Assembly (NCBI GenBank): GCA_019634925.1
Contig: JAHCAL010000002.1
Location: 1 to 64,000, forward strand
Source of the DNA: Pseudomonadales bacterium
GTDB lineage: Bacteria; Pseudomonadota; Gammaproteobacteria; Pseudomonadales; Azotimanducaceae
Length of the DNA: 64,000 bases
Direction: 5' to 3'
Position 1 is the stretch's first letter. The number at the start of each line of letters is the position of its first letter. Under the pieces are notes generated by a model. The model was not told the DNA's origin and made no database searches. It was given only the letters and a program-made list of their open reading frames with translations. The position numbers and the translations under genes are program-made. Positions 1-9,115 of the stretch are shown here, in pieces.

Positions 1-606
1 CCCCAACTGTCCCATCAGCCGCAGCACCTCGCGCCCGAACCAGTCCGGGAAGGCATCCGCCTCGCTCGCGTCCAGACCGATAAGCGCCTGCAGCGTCGCC
101 CCGCCCACGCCGAAGCCGATCGCCGTCGCCGCGATCAGCAGCACGACCCGGCGCGCCGCGCGCTCCGGCTCCGCCTCGTCGCCGAGGCGTGCCGCGAGCA
201 AGCGGATCAGCTCCGCAAACCGCTGCGCGACCTGGCTCGACGGCCCGGCGCCTTCGTTCAGTTCACTGCCCGCGACGCTGAGCCAGGCGAGCAGCTTCAC
301 GTGACCGCCCGCCGACAGCGTCTCGAACAGATGCCGCACCACGGCCGGTCCATCGCCGTCTCCGCGCGCCTGCAGCGCCGCCAGGATATCGACCAGCAAC
401 CGGTCGGTCATGTGCGCCACCAGCGCCTGGCGCATGCCCGCCGTACTGCCGAAATGGTGCAGGACCGTCGCATGGCTCATGCCTGCCGCGGCCGCCACGT
501 CGACCAGATTGAGCCCGTCGACCCCGTGCTCGCGCAGGCGCCGCTCGGCGGCCGACAGGATCTCGGCTCGTGCCTGCTCGGGGGTACGCCGACGCCTACC
601 GGCCAA
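1..606 (-). CDS. TetR-family transcriptional regulator, C-terminus cut by window edge
   Basis: An open minus-strand frame runs from a TTG at 606 to the window edge (202 codons, no stop), so the C-terminus is missing. The first 60 residues have the TetR N-terminal layout: an Arg-rich start, a helix AEILSAAERRLREHG, then a helix-turn-helix with VAAAAGMSHATVLHHFG. The rest is the helical ligand-binding region. The start is uncertain. An ATG at 670 in another frame gives MSILIDNPGRGRALHSRRG and reaches this frame only if one base of the G7 run (complement 611-617) is lost. The gene diverges from the Coq4 gene at 722 across a short gap holding a palindrome, so it probably controls that gene and itself. 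Family call is firm; ligand unknown. Confidence 0.85.
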   Translation of the reverse strand, partial: MAGRRRRTPEQARAEILSAAERRLREHGVDGLNLVDVAAAAGMSHATVLHHFGSTAGMRQALVAHMTDRLLVDILAALQARGDGDGPAVVRHLFETLSAGGHVKLLAWLSVAGSELNEGAGPSSQVAQRFAELIRLLAARLGDEAEPERAARRVVLLIAATAIGFGVGGATLQALIGLDASEADAFPDWFGREVLRLMGQLG

Positions 607-673
607 AACCGCCCCCCCGGCGCGAATGCAGCGCCCGTCCCCGTCCCGGATTGTCGATCAGTATTGACATTAT

Positions 674-695
674 TGTTGATAGAGCTACGCTAACA
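674..695. promoter_or_regulatory. Imperfect palindrome between divergent TetR and Coq4 genes
   Basis: The 22 bp show TGTT-N5-AGCT-N5-AACA, symmetrical about the central AGCT. It lies just upstream of the possible TetR start at 670 and overlaps the likely promoter of the plus-strand gene (TTGACA at 664-669). Position and symmetry fit a TetR operator. This is inference from one site. Confidence 0.35.
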
Positions 696-721
696 TAGTC
701 ACGATTATTGGTGATGACGCC

Positions 722-1441
722 ATGACTGCGAACCCTGCCGATCGGAATCCTTTCGCCCTGCGCCCCCGGGACGCCTGGGTGGCGCTGCAAGCGCTGCTCG
801 CGAACCCGGAAGAAACCGAACACGTCTTCACCATCGTCCGCGCGCTGTCCGGCAAGACGCTGCTGCGCGGCTACAACCGCTTTACCGCCACGCCGACCGG
901 GCGCCGCATCCTCGCCGAGGAACGCAACCTCCTCACCGTGCTGTCAGATCGCGAGGCGCTCGGCAGGCTGCCCGAAGGCAGCCTCGGCCGGCACTACCTC
1001 GACTTCGTCGAAAGCGAGCAACTGAGCGCGGACGGCCTCGTTGACGCCAGCGCCCGCGAACAGTTGCCACTGCACCCCGGGCTCGCGCGTTACGCCGAAC
1101 GGCTGCGCGACATGCACGATCTGTGGCACGTCACGTGCGGGTACGGCCGCGACGTCTCCGGCGAAGCCTGCCTGCTCGCCTTCACCGTGGCGCAGACCCG
1201 CAACCCCGGTCTCGCCCTGATCGTCGTGGCAGGTACCGCCAAGATCGCCCGCGAGTCCGGCGACCGGCGCATCTTCCGGGCCGCCTGGGCGGCATTCCGC
1301 GCCGGCCGCCGCGCCGCCTGGTTGCCGGCCGCGGACTGGGAACGCCTGCTCGGACAGCCGCTGGACGCGGTCCGCGCCGAACTCGGCGTCGGCGAACCGG
1401 AGGTCTACCCGGCACTGCGCGGCCGCCTCGCGACCGCCTGA
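722..1441 (+). CDS. Coq4-family ubiquinone biosynthesis protein
   Basis: The 239-residue protein carries the Coq4 metal-binding signature H-D-x2-H-x11-E, seen as His132, Asp133, His136 and Glu148. Coq4 proteins are needed for ubiquinone synthesis in eukaryotes, where Coq4 belongs to the CoQ biosynthetic complex; bacterial homologues are less studied and often sit beside a TetR gene, as here. Length matches the family. There is no signal peptide or membrane segment, so it is probably cytoplasmic or peripheral to the membrane. The ATG at 722 is preceded by a weak GGTG. Family is well supported; the exact role in this organism is inference. Confidence 0.85.
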   Translation: MTANPADRNPFALRPRDAWVALQALLANPEETEHVFTIVRALSGKTLLRGYNRFTATPTGRRILAEERNLLTVLSDREALGRLPEGSLGRHYLDFVESEQLSADGLVDASAREQLPLHPGLARYAERLRDMHDLWHVTCGYGRDVSGEACLLAFTVAQTRNPGLALIVVAGTAKIARESGDRRIFRAAWAAFRAGRRAAWLPAADWERLLGQPLDAVRAELGVGEPEVYPALRGRLATA

Positions 1442-1493
1442 CCACGTGAGGCTCCGGGTCGCCAGGCGCGCCAATGGCGTGCACGGCGGCCAG

Positions 1494-2309
1494 TCAGCTA
1501 CCGGTCGACGTATAGCGACGCACGCCGAACCGCCAGAACCCGAACGCGAGCGCGAGGAACACGAACCCGGCCAGCGGCGCCGCGATCTGGAACGCGCGAC
1601 CGGTCCCGAGCGGATCGTCGATCCCGAAGATCGCGATCGCCGGGAGGTAGCTGATGCAGCCGAGCGGCACCACGTATGTGAAGAAGCGCCGGAACCATGG
1701 CCGATAGATGGCGAGCGGGTACTGCGCGGTTTCCGTCCCACCGTAGGTGAGCGTATTCATGAGTTCCAGCGACTCGGTGGTCCAGAACGCGAGCGTCGCC
1801 TGGATCATGAAGAGCGCATAGAAGAACGCGACCGCAGACAGGAACGCCGCGATCAGCAGCGCCACGCGCCACGCCTGCCAGTCGATGTCGAGCACCCAGA
1901 TCGCCCAGCCGAGCACGAGCAACCCCTGCAGCAGCCGACCGATCCGATGCAGCTGCAGCTCGTGTCCCGCAAGCTGCAAAACCGTCGACCGCGGCCGCAG
2001 CAACAGGCGATCGAACGCGCCAGTCCGGACGAATTCGCGCCCGAACACGTCGAAGCCGCGACCGAGCGCCTCGCACGTCGCGAACGCCGCATTGACCAGG
2101 CCATACAGGAACGCGACCTGCGCGAGTCGCCACTCGCCGAGCTGACCAAAACGCTCGAACAGCGCCCAGATACCGATCGCCTCCACCCCCGAAGCGACGA
2201 ACGTACCGAACGCCATCAGCAGGAACGAGACACGGTACTGCAGCTGCGCGCGCACCGACTGCGCGATCATGCGCAGGTAGAGGGTGAACGCATCGGCCAC
2301 CTCAGCCAC
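1494..2309 (-). CDS. ABC-2 type transporter permease (DUF990/COG3694-like)
   Basis: A 271-residue protein with about six hydrophobic segments, spread from residue 15 to the C-terminal FVFLALAFGFWRFG. Sequence style matches the permease subunits of ABC-2 exporters that occur as ATPase plus two dissimilar permeases. The start is a GTG at 2309 that overlaps the end of the upstream permease by 8 bp, so the two permeases are translationally coupled. The matching ATPase is at 4933-5904 on the same strand, separated by two plus-strand genes. The substrate cannot be read from the sequence. Confidence 0.85.
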   Translation of the reverse strand: MAEVADAFTLYLRMIAQSVRAQLQYRVSFLLMAFGTFVASGVEAIGIWALFERFGQLGEWRLAQVAFLYGLVNAAFATCEALGRGFDVFGREFVRTGAFDRLLLRPRSTVLQLAGHELQLHRIGRLLQGLLVLGWAIWVLDIDWQAWRVALLIAAFLSAVAFFYALFMIQATLAFWTTESLELMNTLTYGGTETAQYPLAIYRPWFRRFFTYVVPLGCISYLPAIAIFGIDDPLGTGRAFQIAAPLAGFVFLALAFGFWRFGVRRYTSTGS

Positions 2310-3147
2310 CCTGCACCACCAGGCGGCGCCGCGCCACGCCGAGCAGCCACACGCCCAATACGCCGATCAGGGCCGTCCAGCCGGCCTGCATGGCAAGCTC
2401 GACCAGGCCGTCACCCGGCGTGATATGGCCGCTGTAGAGCCGGAACGGCACGTCCGCGATACCGCGGAACGGTTGCCAGAACAGCACCGGCTGCAACCAC
2501 TCCGGGAACAGCGGCAGCGGAATCACGAGTCCGGAGAACACCGGGACCACCCCGAGCATCAGCCGGTTGAAGCCTTCCCCGGACACGGTCCAGAGCAGGC
2601 TCACGTGCAGCACCATGGTGATGGCCGTGCTGAGCAGCAGCGTGAATACGAGCGAGACCAGGAACAGCGCGCCGCCGGCCAGGCTCGCCGGCGGCGGCAG
2701 GGCCCACTCGGCGAGCCCGATCAGCGGCAGGCCGAAGAACGCGAACAGCACCATCGGCACCATGCGCAGGAACGTGGGCGCGGCGCGGAACGCGAGCGTG
2801 CGCGCGAACCAGAAGGCATAGAGATCGAGCGGGCGCAGCAGTTCATAGGCCACACCTCCGCTGCGGATATGCCCGGCGATCTCGGCGTCGACGTTCCACG
2901 GCAGGAGCTGCAGCAACGCCTGCCCGAGCCAGACGTAGACGAGTATCTGGCTCACGTTCATCGGCGCCGGCGCGGTCGCGGACTCGAGAAAGGCGAGCAG
3001 CACCATCACCTTGATCAGCCCCCAGAACACCTGGGTCGCGAACCCCGCGAGAGCCGCCGCACGATACTGCAGAAGCATCCGCACGCGCGCCGCGACGATC
3101 GCGCGGTACGGACGCAGACGCTGGCCGGACCGGCTATGCACGCTCAC
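2302..3147 (-). CDS. ABC-2 type transporter permease (COG4587-like)
   Basis: A 281-residue membrane protein with about six hydrophobic segments, first gene of a coupled permease pair. An in-frame GTG at 3165 exists, but the GTG at 3147 is preceded by AGGAG with 7 nt spacing and is the better start. Its C-terminus (RRRLVVQGG) overlaps the next permease start. Together with that permease and the ATPase at 4933-5904 it would form an exporter of the ABC-2 class. Substrate unknown. Confidence 0.85.
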   Translation of the reverse strand: MSVHSRSGQRLRPYRAIVAARVRMLLQYRAAALAGFATQVFWGLIKVMVLLAFLESATAPAPMNVSQILVYVWLGQALLQLLPWNVDAEIAGHIRSGGVAYELLRPLDLYAFWFARTLAFRAAPTFLRMVPMVLFAFFGLPLIGLAEWALPPPASLAGGALFLVSLVFTLLLSTAITMVLHVSLLWTVSGEGFNRLMLGVVPVFSGLVIPLPLFPEWLQPVLFWQPFRGIADVPFRLYSGHITPGDGLVELAMQAGWTALIGVLGVWLLGVARRRLVVQGG

Positions 3148-3334
3148 GACCGGACTCCTGCTCACTCTGGCATTTCCACGGCGGGGCGAAGCGCGCCATC
3201 ATACCCCCGACCGGCGCGCGCGTGCCGGGACCCGCCGCCAGAACCATGATCGAGACCCAATGATCCGGGACCATTGATCCAGGGCGCCGGCGCCCGCAGA
3301 CTCCGGGGCTCACGATCCGGAGGCTTGCGCGAAC

Positions 3335-4057
3335 ATGATCGATCTCACCCGCAGCGGCGACGTCTTCACCCTCACCATGAACGCCGGCGAGAACCGCTGG
3401 AACACGGCTTTCGTGCGCGCCTTCGCGCGCGCCCTCGACGAGGTGGAGGCGAGCACCGGTGCGGCCGCGCTGGTGACCGCGTCCGCGAGCAACAAGTTCT
3501 TCTCCAACGGGCTCGACCTCGACTGGGTGCGCGATCCCGCCGCGCACCCCGACGCCGGGCCGCGCGATCCGTTCGGCGACGAGTTCATGAAGCTGATGGC
3601 GCGCGTCATCACGTTCCCGATACCGACCATCGCCGCCGTGAACGGCCACGCGTTCGGCGCGGGCTTCATGCTGGCACTGTGCCACGATCTGCGCTTCATG
3701 CGTGCGGACCGCGGTTTCCTGTGCGCCAACGAGATGCAGCTTGGGCTCGCCATCCCCGAGCCGGAACTCGCCCTGTTCCGGCACAAGCTGCCGCTCCACG
3801 TATTCTTCGAGACCGTGCAGCTCGCGCGCCGCTGGACCGGATCGGACGCCCACGCGGCCGGCATCGTGCACGCGACCGCCGGATTCGACGACCTGCCGGC
3901 CGCCGCCCACCACAAGGCTGCCGAGCTCGCGCCGCTCGGTGCCAACCGGGCGCTCTACCGCGGCCAGAAGGAGCGGCTGTACGGCGAAAACGCCGCCATC
4001 TCCGGCCCACACGGCGCGGCCTACATGCTGCGCAACCTGGCGCTGTACCAGCACTGA
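3335..4057 (+). CDS. Enoyl-CoA hydratase/isomerase family protein, isomerase-like
   Basis: A 240-residue crotonase-fold protein. The oxyanion-hole region is around NGHAFGAGF (residues 104-111), and a single candidate catalytic acid, Glu133, sits in ANEMQLGL. That pattern resembles the delta3,delta2-enoyl-CoA isomerases, which use one Glu, rather than two-Glu hydratases. It would move double bonds of unsaturated acyl-CoAs so they can enter beta-oxidation. GGAGG lies at 3319-3323. The next crotonase gene begins 32 bp downstream on the same strand, so the two are probably co-transcribed. Isomerase rather than hydratase is inference from motif comparison. Confidence 0.85.
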   Translation: MIDLTRSGDVFTLTMNAGENRWNTAFVRAFARALDEVEASTGAAALVTASASNKFFSNGLDLDWVRDPAAHPDAGPRDPFGDEFMKLMARVITFPIPTIAAVNGHAFGAGFMLALCHDLRFMRADRGFLCANEMQLGLAIPEPELALFRHKLPLHVFFETVQLARRWTGSDAHAAGIVHATAGFDDLPAAAHHKAAELAPLGANRALYRGQKERLYGENAAISGPHGAAYMLRNLALYQH

Positions 4058-4089
4058 CCCACGCTTTGCAGGACCATGGAGACCGGCCG

Positions 4090-4929
4090 ATGTCCGAGAA
4101 CACGACCGACACGCGCGCGCGGGACACGACGACCGAAACCTTTGGTGACTTCCTGACCATCGAGCGGCGCGGCCGCGTGACCGTGGTCACCATCGACCGC
4201 GGCGACGGGCTGAACGCGCTCTCGACCGCTCTGATGCGCGACCTGACGGCCGTCGCGGCACGCATCGCCACGGACAGCTTCAGCTCCGCGATCGTGCTGA
4301 CCGGCCAGCCGGCGTTCTCCGCCGGGGCCGACCTGAAGGAACGCGCCGCCGCACGCGATCGCCGCCCCACCCTGGTCGAGCGCCGCGAGGCGCTCAAGGT
4401 CGGCCCCGACCTCTGTGCCGCCTGGGAGCGCCTCGAGCAGATCACCATCGCCGCGGTGGAACGGTTCTGCATCGGTGGCGGGGTCGCGCTCGCAATCGCC
4501 TGCGACCATCGTATCGCCGGCGCCTCCGCGCATTTCCGGCTGCCGGAGGTGCCGCTTGGCATGAACATGAGCTGGCAGAGCAATCCACGCACCGTCGCTC
4601 TGCTCGGCCCCTCCCGCGCCAAACGCTTCACCATCCTCGGCGAGAAGCTCGATGCCGCTGCCGCGCAGGCGTGGGGACTGGTCGACGACATGGTACCCGA
4701 CGGCCAGGCGCTGGACGCGGCGCTCGCGCTGGCGGAGCGCTATGCGGCCATGCCGCCGCTGCCGCTGCGGATGACCAAGCAGGCGATCAACGCGACGGTC
4801 GCCGCACTCCATTACGCCACCAGCTACATGGACCGCGACCAGTTCCTGCTGGCCTCGCTCTCCGAGGATCAGCGCGAAGGCGTGCGGGCATTCCTCGAGA
4901 AACGCACCCCGGAGTTCAAGGGGGACTGA
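4090..4929 (+). CDS. Enoyl-CoA hydratase/isomerase family protein lacking one catalytic Glu
   Basis: A 279-residue crotonase-superfamily protein with the usual IDRGDGLNAL start, the AFSAGADLKE oxyanion-hole segment and RLPEVPLG. Of the two catalytic glutamates of classical hydratases, the second is present (Glu153) but the first is Ala133 in GGGVALAI, where hydratases have GGGCELA. The enzyme may therefore be an isomerase or act on another acyl-CoA. The ATG at 4090 was chosen because the protein homology begins there. It is paired with the isomerase-like gene just upstream. Confidence 0.85.
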   Translation: MSENTTDTRARDTTTETFGDFLTIERRGRVTVVTIDRGDGLNALSTALMRDLTAVAARIATDSFSSAIVLTGQPAFSAGADLKERAAARDRRPTLVERREALKVGPDLCAAWERLEQITIAAVERFCIGGGVALAIACDHRIAGASAHFRLPEVPLGMNMSWQSNPRTVALLGPSRAKRFTILGEKLDAAAAQAWGLVDDMVPDGQALDAALALAERYAAMPPLPLRMTKQAINATVAALHYATSYMDRDQFLLASLSEDQREGVRAFLEKRTPEFKGD

Positions 4930-4932
4930 GCG

Positions 4933-5904
4933 TCAGCCGGTCGATTCGGCCGGCGCCTGGTAGAGCGCGGCGACCAGTTCCTCGATCGGCGGATGGCTCA
5001 CCATCAGGTCGCGCACCGCGTACCCGCCCGTGATGGCGGCCACGAAGGCGGGCACCGCTTCGCGCACGCCGAATACGACCCGCGCACCGTCCCGCTCGAG
5101 TACCCGGGCGGCATGAGCAGGTGCGAGCGCGGGCGGTTCCGCGAAATCCACCACCACGCGCCGTTCGTCGCTGCGCAGATCGTCGAGCGTGCCGTCGCGC
5201 AGCAGGCGGCCGTGGTTGATCAGCATGACGCGCGAGCACAGCGCCTCGATGTCGTCCATGTCGTGGGTCGTCAGCAGCACCGTGGTGCCCCGTTCCCGGT
5301 TCTGTCGGCGGACGAACGCACGCAGCGCGAGTTTGGAGACGGCGTCGAGGCCGATGCTCGGCTCGTCGAGGAACAGGAGCGGTGGTCGATGCAGAAGCGA
5401 CGCGGCGACGTCGCAGCGCATGCGCTGGCCCAGGCTCAGCTGCCGGACGGGGGTATCCAGCAGTTCCGAGATGTCGAGCAGTGCGATCAGTTCGTCGATC
5501 GTCTCGACATAGTGCACCGGATCCACCCGATAGATGTCGCGCAGCAGTTGGAACGACTCGATCACCGGCAGATCCCACCAGAGTTGGGTGCGCTGCCCGA
5601 ACACCACGCCGATCCGCGCCACGTGCCGGGTCCGGTCGCGCCACGGTACGAGCCCGCCGATCTCGCAGCGCCCGCCGGACGGCGTGAGAATGCCGGACAG
5701 GATCTTGATGGTGGTCGACTTGCCGGCGCCATTGGGACCGATGTAACCGACCAGTTCACCGGCCGCGATCTCGAAGGAGACCCCCTCGAGCGCACGGATC
5801 TCCCGGTAGCGACGGTGCACCAGGCCGCGCACGGCTCCGAGCAGGCCGGGACGCCGCTCGGCCACCAGGAAGCGTTTCTCGAGGTTCTCCGCGAGGATCA
5901 TCAT
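4933..5904 (-). CDS. ABC-2 exporter ATP-binding protein
   Basis: A 323-residue ABC ATPase: Walker [10 protein letters not shown] (residues 56-64), Q-loop Gln104, signature LSLGQRM (156-162), Walker B LLFLDEP (176-182) and switch His214. The C-terminal 80 residues form the extra domain common in ABC-2 ATPases of this group. The ATG at 5904 overlaps the stop of the aldo/keto reductase (ATGA, 5901-5904), supporting this start over a GTG at 5931. Its natural partners are the permeases at 1494-3147, but two plus-strand hydratase genes lie between them. It should power export across the inner membrane. Confidence 0.92.
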   Translation of the reverse strand: MMILAENLEKRFLVAERRPGLLGAVRGLVHRRYREIRALEGVSFEIAAGELVGYIGPNGAGKSTTIKILSGILTPSGGRCEIGGLVPWRDRTRHVARIGVVFGQRTQLWWDLPVIESFQLLRDIYRVDPVHYVETIDELIALLDISELLDTPVRQLSLGQRMRCDVAASLLHRPPLLFLDEPSIGLDAVSKLALRAFVRRQNRERGTTVLLTTHDMDDIEALCSRVMLINHGRLLRDGTLDDLRSDERRVVVDFAEPPALAPAHAARVLERDGARVVFGVREAVPAFVAAITGGYAVRDLMVSHPPIEELVAALYQAPAESTG

Positions 5905-6911
5905 TCGCCTGCGCGTTCGAAGTCGAAACACTCCGTATCGATCGATTGTTGCATGGCCGCCGAGTAACGGTTGCCGGCGATCGCCTCCGGCGCGAACAGC
6001 TCGCCAAGTCGCGCAACGGTCGCAGCCGGGATCGCGCGCTCGAGCGCCCGGAAGTTCTGTGCCAGGTGATCGATCCGGGTGGTTCCCGGGATCGCCACCA
6101 CGTGCTCACCCTGGGCGAGCACCCAGCCGAGCGCGAGTTCGGGAATGCTGCAGCCAAGTTCCACCGCGATCTGCCGCGTGGCCTCGAGCCTGGCCAGGTT
6201 CTTCGGATAGTTGTCCGGAGCGAAGCGTGGCATGCCCCGGCGCAGATCCCCCTCGTGAAAGGTCTCCGGACGCAGCGCCGCATCGGCGAAGAATCCCCGC
6301 CCGACCGGGCTGAACGCGACGAACGTGACCCCGAGTTCGGCGCACGCGTCGAGCACGCCGAGTTCCGGGTTGCGCGTCCAGAGCGAGTACTCCGACTGCA
6401 TGGCCGCGATCGGATGCACGGCAGCGGCCCGGCGCAGTGTCGCGGCCGACATCTCCGAGAGCCCGATGTGCCGGATCTTGCCCGCCGCCACCAGGTCCGC
6501 CAGCGCCCCAACGGAATCCTCGATCGGCACCTTCCGGTCGAGACGGTGCATGTAGTACAGATCGATGACATCCGTCCCGAGCCGGCGCAGGCTGGCTTCG
6601 CACTGGGCCTTCAGGTGCTCCGGACGACCGTCGAGCACCCGTTTGCCGTCGCGCATGCCCATCACGCACTTGCTCGCAAGGAAGATATTCGCGCGGCGAG
6701 GGCCAAGCGCCCGACCAAGTAGCGTCTCGTTACCGCCGAGTCCGTAGATGGTCGCGGTATCGAAAAAGTCATAGCCGAGATCGAGCGCGTGCCGGAACAG
6801 GTCGATCGCGCTATCCTCCGGCAGCGCAGGGCCGTAGGCGTGGCTGACGTTCATGCAGCCGAGACCGATGGCATGAATGCGGGCATCGCCCAGTCGGCGC
6901 CGTTCGAGCAT
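5901..6911 (-). CDS. Aldo/keto reductase
   Basis: A 336-residue AKR-superfamily enzyme with the complete catalytic tetrad: Asp51 and Tyr56 in DTATIYG, Lys81 and His122. It reduces aldehydes or ketones with NAD(P)H in the cytoplasm; the YajO/YghZ-like group is the closest in style. The ATG at 6911 has GGAGA upstream with good spacing, and homology begins at MLERRRLG; a longer frame to 7001 lacks support. It is the first gene of a minus-strand unit with the ABC ATPase, coupled by a 4-bp overlap, and diverges from the MAPEG gene. Confidence 0.9.
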   Translation of the reverse strand: MLERRRLGDARIHAIGLGCMNVSHAYGPALPEDSAIDLFRHALDLGYDFFDTATIYGLGGNETLLGRALGPRRANIFLASKCVMGMRDGKRVLDGRPEHLKAQCEASLRRLGTDVIDLYYMHRLDRKVPIEDSVGALADLVAAGKIRHIGLSEMSAATLRRAAAVHPIAAMQSEYSLWTRNPELGVLDACAELGVTFVAFSPVGRGFFADAALRPETFHEGDLRRGMPRFAPDNYPKNLARLEATRQIAVELGCSIPELALGWVLAQGEHVVAIPGTTRIDHLAQNFRALERAIPAATVARLGELFAPEAIAGNRYSAAMQQSIDTECFDFERAGE

Positions 6912-7021
6912 GACCACTTCTCCCTGCGTCCCGTCGTGGAGGACGGGAGTGTATGCGCCGGCCGCGCGTTCCGCCAACGGGCGCGCCCAGCGCCCGTCCA
7001 ACTATCGGAGGAGCCCGACCC

Positions 7022-7405
7022 TTGATCGTCATCACACCATTCTACGCGGCCCTGCTCGGACTGCTGTTCATCGCGCTCAGCGTGCGCACGCTGCGCCTGC
7101 GCCGGGCGCTGCGGATCGCGGTGGGCGACGGCGGCAGCGACGCGATGCTCCGCGCGATGCGCGTGCACGCCAATTTCGCGGAGTACGTGCCGCTCACGCT
7201 GGTGCTGATCATCATGGTCGAGGTCGGCGACACAGCGGCCTGGTTGGTGCACGGGCTCTGCGGCGCCCTTCTGCTCGGCCGCGCCATCCACGCCTGGGGG
7301 CTCAGCCGCCCACGCGAGGACTTCCGCTTCCGGGTGGCCGGCATGAGCCTGACCTTCACCGCGCTGGGCGGCGCAGCGCTCGTCCTGCTGTTCGGATACC
7401 TGTAG
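7022..7405 (+). CDS. MAPEG-family membrane protein
   Basis: A 127-residue protein with four hydrophobic segments and the conserved MRVHANFAEYVPL and LGRAIHAWGLS stretches of bacterial MAPEG proteins (membrane-associated eicosanoid/glutathione metabolism family). It may act as a membrane glutathione transferase-like enzyme, but bacterial members are mostly uncharacterised. The start is a TTG at 7022 with a strong GGAGGAG at 7007-7013. An ATG at 6953 would add 23 residues that look unlike the family. It is convergent with the acyl-CoA ligase downstream. Confidence 0.87.
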   Translation: MIVITPFYAALLGLLFIALSVRTLRLRRALRIAVGDGGSDAMLRAMRVHANFAEYVPLTLVLIIMVEVGDTAAWLVHGLCGALLLGRAIHAWGLSRPREDFRFRVAGMSLTFTALGGAALVLLFGYL

Positions 7406-7407
7406 AC

Positions 7408-7430
7408 GGCCGCCCCAACCGGGCGGGGCC
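7408..7430. terminator. GC-rich stem-loop between convergent genes
   Basis: GGCCGCCC and GGGCGGGGCC flank a CAACC loop, giving a stem of six pairs plus a bulge between the ends of the MAPEG gene and the convergent acyl-CoA ligase. There is no T-tract on either strand, so it is at best a weak bidirectional terminator or an RNA 3'-end stabiliser. Confidence 0.25.
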
Positions 7431-7445
7431 CCGTGGATCGGAACG

Positions 7446-8999
7446 TCAGACGATGCGCGAGTCGTGCCTGCCCCAGTAGCTGTCCTTGATCAGCCGCTTG
7501 TACAGCTTGCCCGTGGGCAGCCGTGGCAACGCTTCGAGGAAGTCGACGCTCTTCGGACATTTGTAGCGAGCCAGGCGCTCCTGCGCGAAAGCCAGCAGCT
7601 CCTCCGCCAGCGAGTCGTCGGGGAGCACGCCAGGCACCGGCTGCACCACCGCTTTGACCGCCTCGCCCATTACCTCGTCGGGGACGCCGACGACGGCCAC
7701 GTCGGCGACCTTCGGGTGCATGATCAGCTGGTCCTCGATCTCCTGGGGATAGATGTTGACCCCACCGGAAATGATCATGAAGGTGGCCCGGTCGGTCAGG
7801 TAGAGGAACCCGTCGTCGTCCAGGTAGCCGACGTCACCCAGCGCCGTCCAGTTGGGATGCTGCGGATGCTGCGCAGACCGGGTCTGGGCTGCGTCGCGGT
7901 GGTACTGAAACGGCATCACCGGCAGTTCGAAATACACGAGACCGGGCGTGCCGTTGGGCACCTCGGCACCCGACTCGTCGCAGATGTGCAGCGTGCCGAG
8001 AATGGGTCGCCCCACGGTGCCGGGGTGGCCGAGCCACTCGTCGGGCGAGCAGTGGGTCAGGCCGTTCATTTCAGTGCCGCCGTAGTATTCGTAGAGGATC
8101 GGGCCCCACCACTCGAACATCTGTTCCTTGACCCCGCGCGGACACGGTGCCGCCGCGTGGATTGCGACCCGGTGCGACGTCAGGTCGAACGCGGTGCGCT
8201 GTTCGCGAGGCAGCTTCAGCATGCGGCTGAACATCGTGGGAACCCACTGACTGTGCGTGACGCGGTAGTCCTGGATCGCTCTGAGGGCGGCGGATTCGTC
8301 GAAGTGCGGCATCATGACCACCGTGCCCCCGAGCACCTGCGTCGCCATGCTGAACCCGAGCGGCGAGGAGTGATACAGCGGTGCCGGCGAGAGATACACC
8401 GTGTGTTCGTCGAAGCCCCACAACGCACGCTGGAGCATGCTGACCGGACCTGAACCTGCGTGGATCTTTTCGCCCGAGAGCGGACGCACGATCCCCTTCG
8501 GTCGACCGGTGGTGCCGGAACTGTAGAGCATGAACTGACCGGCCGGCTCGTCCGCGAGCGGCACGGCCGGGTAACGCGTGATGGCGTCGGCATAGTCCAT
8601 GAATCCCTCGACCGCCCCGTCCACCATCAGCCGCGTTTCGCAGCGCGCGGCATGTGCCGACAGTTCGCGCGCCACGTCGGCGAGCCGATTCGAAGCGACC
8701 AGGACCCGTGCCTCACAATTGTCGAGAATGTAGCCCGCTTCGTCGGCGGTCAGGTAGCGGTTGATGGTCGTCAGGTACAGGCCCGAGCGCAACGCTGCCC
8801 ACATGACCTCGAAATAGCGCAGGTTGTTCTCGAGGAACACCGCCACGTGATCGCCGGGACGCAGTCCGCGATCCCACATGAGTTGTGCGAGCTGGTTGGA
8901 TCGGTCGTCCAGCATCCGGTAGGTCACGACCTCCCCGCTGGCGGAATTCACCGCTGCCGCCTTGTCCGGGAACTCCCGGGCCCACTTGCCTGGATACAT
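7446..8999 (-). CDS. Acyl-CoA synthetase (AMP-forming)
   Basis: A 517-residue member of the adenylate-forming superfamily: P-loop YSSGTTGRPKG (residues 159-169), YYGGTEMNG (the A5 region), a GDVGYLDDDGFLYLTDR core (A7-A8) and the C-terminal PTGKLYKR lysine. It activates a carboxylic acid to its CoA thioester. Two minus-strand SDRs lie upstream, so it probably serves the same degradation pathway. GGAGG precedes the ATG at 8999. The acid is not predictable; aromatic, branched or cyclic substrates are all possible. Confidence 0.92.
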   Translation of the reverse strand: MYPGKWAREFPDKAAAVNSASGEVVTYRMLDDRSNQLAQLMWDRGLRPGDHVAVFLENNLRYFEVMWAALRSGLYLTTINRYLTADEAGYILDNCEARVLVASNRLADVARELSAHAARCETRLMVDGAVEGFMDYADAITRYPAVPLADEPAGQFMLYSSGTTGRPKGIVRPLSGEKIHAGSGPVSMLQRALWGFDEHTVYLSPAPLYHSSPLGFSMATQVLGGTVVMMPHFDESAALRAIQDYRVTHSQWVPTMFSRMLKLPREQRTAFDLTSHRVAIHAAAPCPRGVKEQMFEWWGPILYEYYGGTEMNGLTHCSPDEWLGHPGTVGRPILGTLHICDESGAEVPNGTPGLVYFELPVMPFQYHRDAAQTRSAQHPQHPNWTALGDVGYLDDDGFLYLTDRATFMIISGGVNIYPQEIEDQLIMHPKVADVAVVGVPDEVMGEAVKAVVQPVPGVLPDDSLAEELLAFAQERLARYKCPKSVDFLEALPRLPTGKLYKRLIKDSYWGRHDSRIV

Positions 9000-9115
9000 C
9001 GTGCCTCCTCACTTCCTGCCAGTTGGGCTTGGTACAACCCGGACTGCTATTGATCGCGCCGGGCAGCTTACAACATGAGCTGCCGGCCCGGACCCTCACG
9101 GGAACGCATCATGCG

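Noticed and set aside
1446..3249. Long plus-strand open frames rich in Arg, Gln and His
   Set aside because: They lie antisense to the two ABC-2 permeases; the composition is typical of shadow frames in high-GC DNA.
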